From positions 1-6,524 of the forward strand of contig JAKLIM010000217.1 of NCBI GenBank assembly GCA_022709605.1: DNA of 6,524 nucleotides, written 5' to 3'. This DNA comes from Bacteroidota bacterium (GTDB taxonomy: Bacteria > Bacteroidota > Bacteroidia > Bacteroidales > Paludibacteraceae). A program made the position numbers and the translations under genes. Below are positions 4,807 through 6,524 of this stretch, one piece after another (position 1 is the first letter of the stretch; each line of letters begins with the position of its first letter). The notes below the pieces were generated by a model that was not told the origin of the DNA, ran no database searches, and saw nothing but the letters and a program-made list of their open reading frames with translations.

Positions 4807-6524
4807 TCAGTTGCTTAAAAGAATGTGTAAAGCTTCGATAATATTAAAATCATCATCTATTTTTCGAGTAGAATATATTTCTCCTTCGGCAAATCCAGAA
4901 GCATCGTAATTGCTACTGAATTTTGCAAAAACATCATTTGTTTTTGTTTCAACCGATACAAATCCGCTGCCTAACACCAGTCCAATCTTTCCATAATCAC
5001 CAAAGAAGTATTCTTGCAACAATGGGATAATCTTATTCCGGAAGGCGAATTTTAAATCATCGACATCGCTTACACACATAAAATAACTATGTCCTATTTG
5101 ATGATCTTTGTCCAACAATACTTCTATACGTTTATTGATGGTTTTAAGTACCTGAACCAAATCAATATCTTCAACCATTCCATCTTTTGCATGACCATGT
5201 GCTTTGATTAAATCCGGTTTTGGTGGCATTTCCTCGAAACTAAACCTTCTACGTAATGCAGTATCTAATGCTTCTACACTACGGTCGGCAGTATTCATTG
5301 TGCCAATAATAAAGAGATTTGGCGGAACACCAAATTTCTCTTTGCTATATGGTAATGTAACCTCTAAAGCTTCTGAATTACCTAACCTTTTATCATCTTC
5401 AATCAATGTAATCAACTCCCCAAATATTTGCGATACATTGCCACGGTTGATTTCATCAATAATTAAGACAAAATTCTGTATTACTTTGGAAGATTTAGTC
5501 GAATAATCATACTTGCTTTCAAGATATTTGACAACGCCGGTAAAATATCCACCCCAACCGTCAAACATAAGTTCTCCATTGATTTGTCTTTGTAAGTTCT
5601 CTTTTGTCAATGTGCCTTGTAATTGTTTCTTAACTCCGGTATATAAAGACAAATTGCCGTTTGAATTTAATCCTATTTTGAAGTCTTTACCTGTTGGCGT
5701 GTTAAGAGTTATCTGCTCTTTCTCAATGAGTTCTTTTTGCAATTTTTCATAAGCAACGCTAAAATCAACCTGGTTTGGAGTTTGTGCTACCTGACATATT
5801 TTTTTAAATATGCCATCTTGAATATTATAAAAAACTTTATCATTTAGAGTTATAGGTTTAATACCTTCAATAAAATCCTCATAACTCATACTTTGATGAA
5901 AAGTTGTAAATACAATCTGACCATCATTTACTAATCTTTCAAATTCTTGTTTTATAAATTTTCTATCTTGATTCAAATCAAAATCAGGATTGATGATTTC
6001 AATTGCCCTGTTGATAGTATTGTAGGTTTTTCCTGTTCCCGGAGGGCCAAATAGAATCTGATTCAGTGGTTGCTTCGAAGACTTCATAATCTGTATTGTT
6101 TGTTGTTCTATTTTAGAATATTCTATTTCAGGTTCTTTTTTAATTGGTGATAAGTTGTCTTGTACCGGGCTGGAAGCACCATTATAAAACTCAAATTCCC
6201 GAACGGGAATTGGAGTTATTTTCTCTAAATTATTTGCAAGAAACACTATTCTGGCTTTTTTATTCTTATCAACATAATTATTGAAATTCTCATGGAAATC
6301 CCTTATTTTGTAGCTCCCCGACCATTTTTTTTCATCTAGTTCCTTCTGACTTTCTAAAAAATCGATAATTGTTGCTTTGTACTTAACAAAGCCACCTGAA
6401 CAATAATATAAATTAAAAGAATCGCCCCTTTCTATTATTTCTTTCAAAAATCTGGTGGTTCTATTGGTGCCAGTTGGACGCTTAGAATTCCACAATATCA
6501 ATGTATCAAAAGCTCCTTGTTGAA
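4807..6524 (-). CDS. mcrB: McrB AAA+ GTPase of a McrBC type IV restriction system (5' end cut by window edge)
   Basis: McrB binds modified DNA through its N-terminal domain and hydrolyses GTP to drive translocation and McrC cleavage. Counting from a TTG codon at 6501 (not taken as the start, because the frame runs on without a stop to the window edge), the motor shows Walker A GPPGTGKT (152-159), FTTFHQSMSYEDFIEGIKP (198-216), Walker B FVLIIDEINR (344-353), the McrB GTP signature MNTADRS (402-408), an arginine-finger segment ALRRRF (415-420) and HQIGHSYFM (467-475). All key residues are present. The N-terminal about 115 residues (DTLILWNSKRPTGTN, then GGFVKYKATIIDF and ARIVFLANNLEKITPIPV) have the look of an EVE/PUA-like fold, which is known fused to McrB motors as a modified-base reader; this is inference. 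About 90 residues inserted between the FHQS motif and Walker B (about 245-335) are common in Bacteroidota McrB as I recall. It is followed one base later by mcrC. Confidence 0.95.
   Translation of the reverse strand, partial: QQGAFDTLILWNSKRPTGTNRTTRFLKEIIERGDSFNLYYCSGGFVKYKATIIDFLESQKELDEKKWSGSYKIRDFHENFNNYVDKNKKARIVFLANNLEKITPIPVREFEFYNGASSPVQDNLSPIKKEPEIEYSKIEQQTIQIMKSSKQPLNQILFGPPGTGKTYNTINRAIEIINPDFDLNQDRKFIKQEFERLVNDGQIVFTTFHQSMSYEDFIEGIKPITLNDKVFYNIQDGIFKKICQVAQTPNQVDFSVAYEKLQKELIEKEQITLNTPTGKDFKIGLNSNGNLSLYTGVKKQLQGTLTKENLQRQINGELMFDGWGGYFTGVVKYLESKYDYSTKSSKVIQNFVLIIDEINRGNVSQIFGELITLIEDDKRLGNSEALEVTLPYSKEKFGVPPNLFIIGTMNTADRSVEALDTALRRRFSFEEMPPKPDLIKAHGHAKDGMVEDIDLVQVLKTINKRIEVLLDKDHQIGHSYFMCVSDVDDLKFAFRNKIIPLLQEYFFGDYGKIGLVLGSGFVSVETKTNDVFAKFSSNYDASGFAEGEIYSTRKIDDDFNIIEALHILLSN

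Noticed and set aside
4641..5752. Plus-strand open frames at 4641-4841, 5204-5506 and 5513-5752
   Set aside because: They are antisense shadows of mcrC and mcrB.
6499..6501. TTG at 6501 as the start of mcrB
   Set aside because: The same frame continues upstream without a stop to the window edge (QQGAFDT before it), so the true start is most likely outside the window.
1..6524. CRISPR array, tRNA, rRNA or insertion sequence
   Set aside because: No regularly spaced repeats, cloverleaf sequence, ribosomal RNA segment, transposase frame or terminal inverted repeats were seen.

Overview
The window reads as a piece of a Bacteroidota defence island. The evidence is AT-rich intergenic DNA, no Shine-Dalgarno sequences before most starts, a TAnnTTTG-type promoter box, and protein sequences typical of that phylum. 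All genes that I can support lie on the minus strand, so transcription runs from the right edge to the left edge. The genus cannot be told from the sequence.

Right part (3546-6524): a type IV restriction system, McrB (AAA+ GTPase motor, 5' end cut off by the window edge) followed one base later by McrC (PD-(D/E)xK nuclease, catalytic residues intact, TTG start). A 78-residue protein of unknown function follows at 3218-3454 on the same strand.

Middle (2651-3217): a non-coding stretch of about 570 bases. It holds the relic of a phage Gp37/Gp68-like (DUF5131) gene in which the N-terminal coding segment is joined directly to the C-terminal segment in another frame. The join falls at a short sequence that fits both ends, as expected of a deletion between short direct repeats. 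The left side of this stretch carries a plausible Bacteroidota promoter and a 17-bp imperfect palindrome ahead of the next operon.

Left part (1-2650): a tightly coupled pair. The first gene encodes a 286-residue protein with an unrecognised N-terminal domain and a C-terminal excisionase/MerR-like helix-turn-helix. Its stop overlaps, as ATGA, the start of a gene that stays open to the left edge. Translating that frame by hand gives 597 codons of a long prokaryotic Argonaute, with an L2-type segment, a MID domain with a complete guide 5'-end pocket, and most of the PIWI domain. The PIWI catalytic positions visible here are replaced (Ser and Phe/Tyr instead of Asp), so the protein should bind guide and target but not cut. 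This is the most interesting content: an apparently catalytically dead long pAgo translationally coupled to a DNA-binding-domain protein, next to McrBC. Inactive pAgos generally rely on a partner effector. Here the partner is either the HTH protein, which would be a new arrangement, or a gene beyond the left edge.
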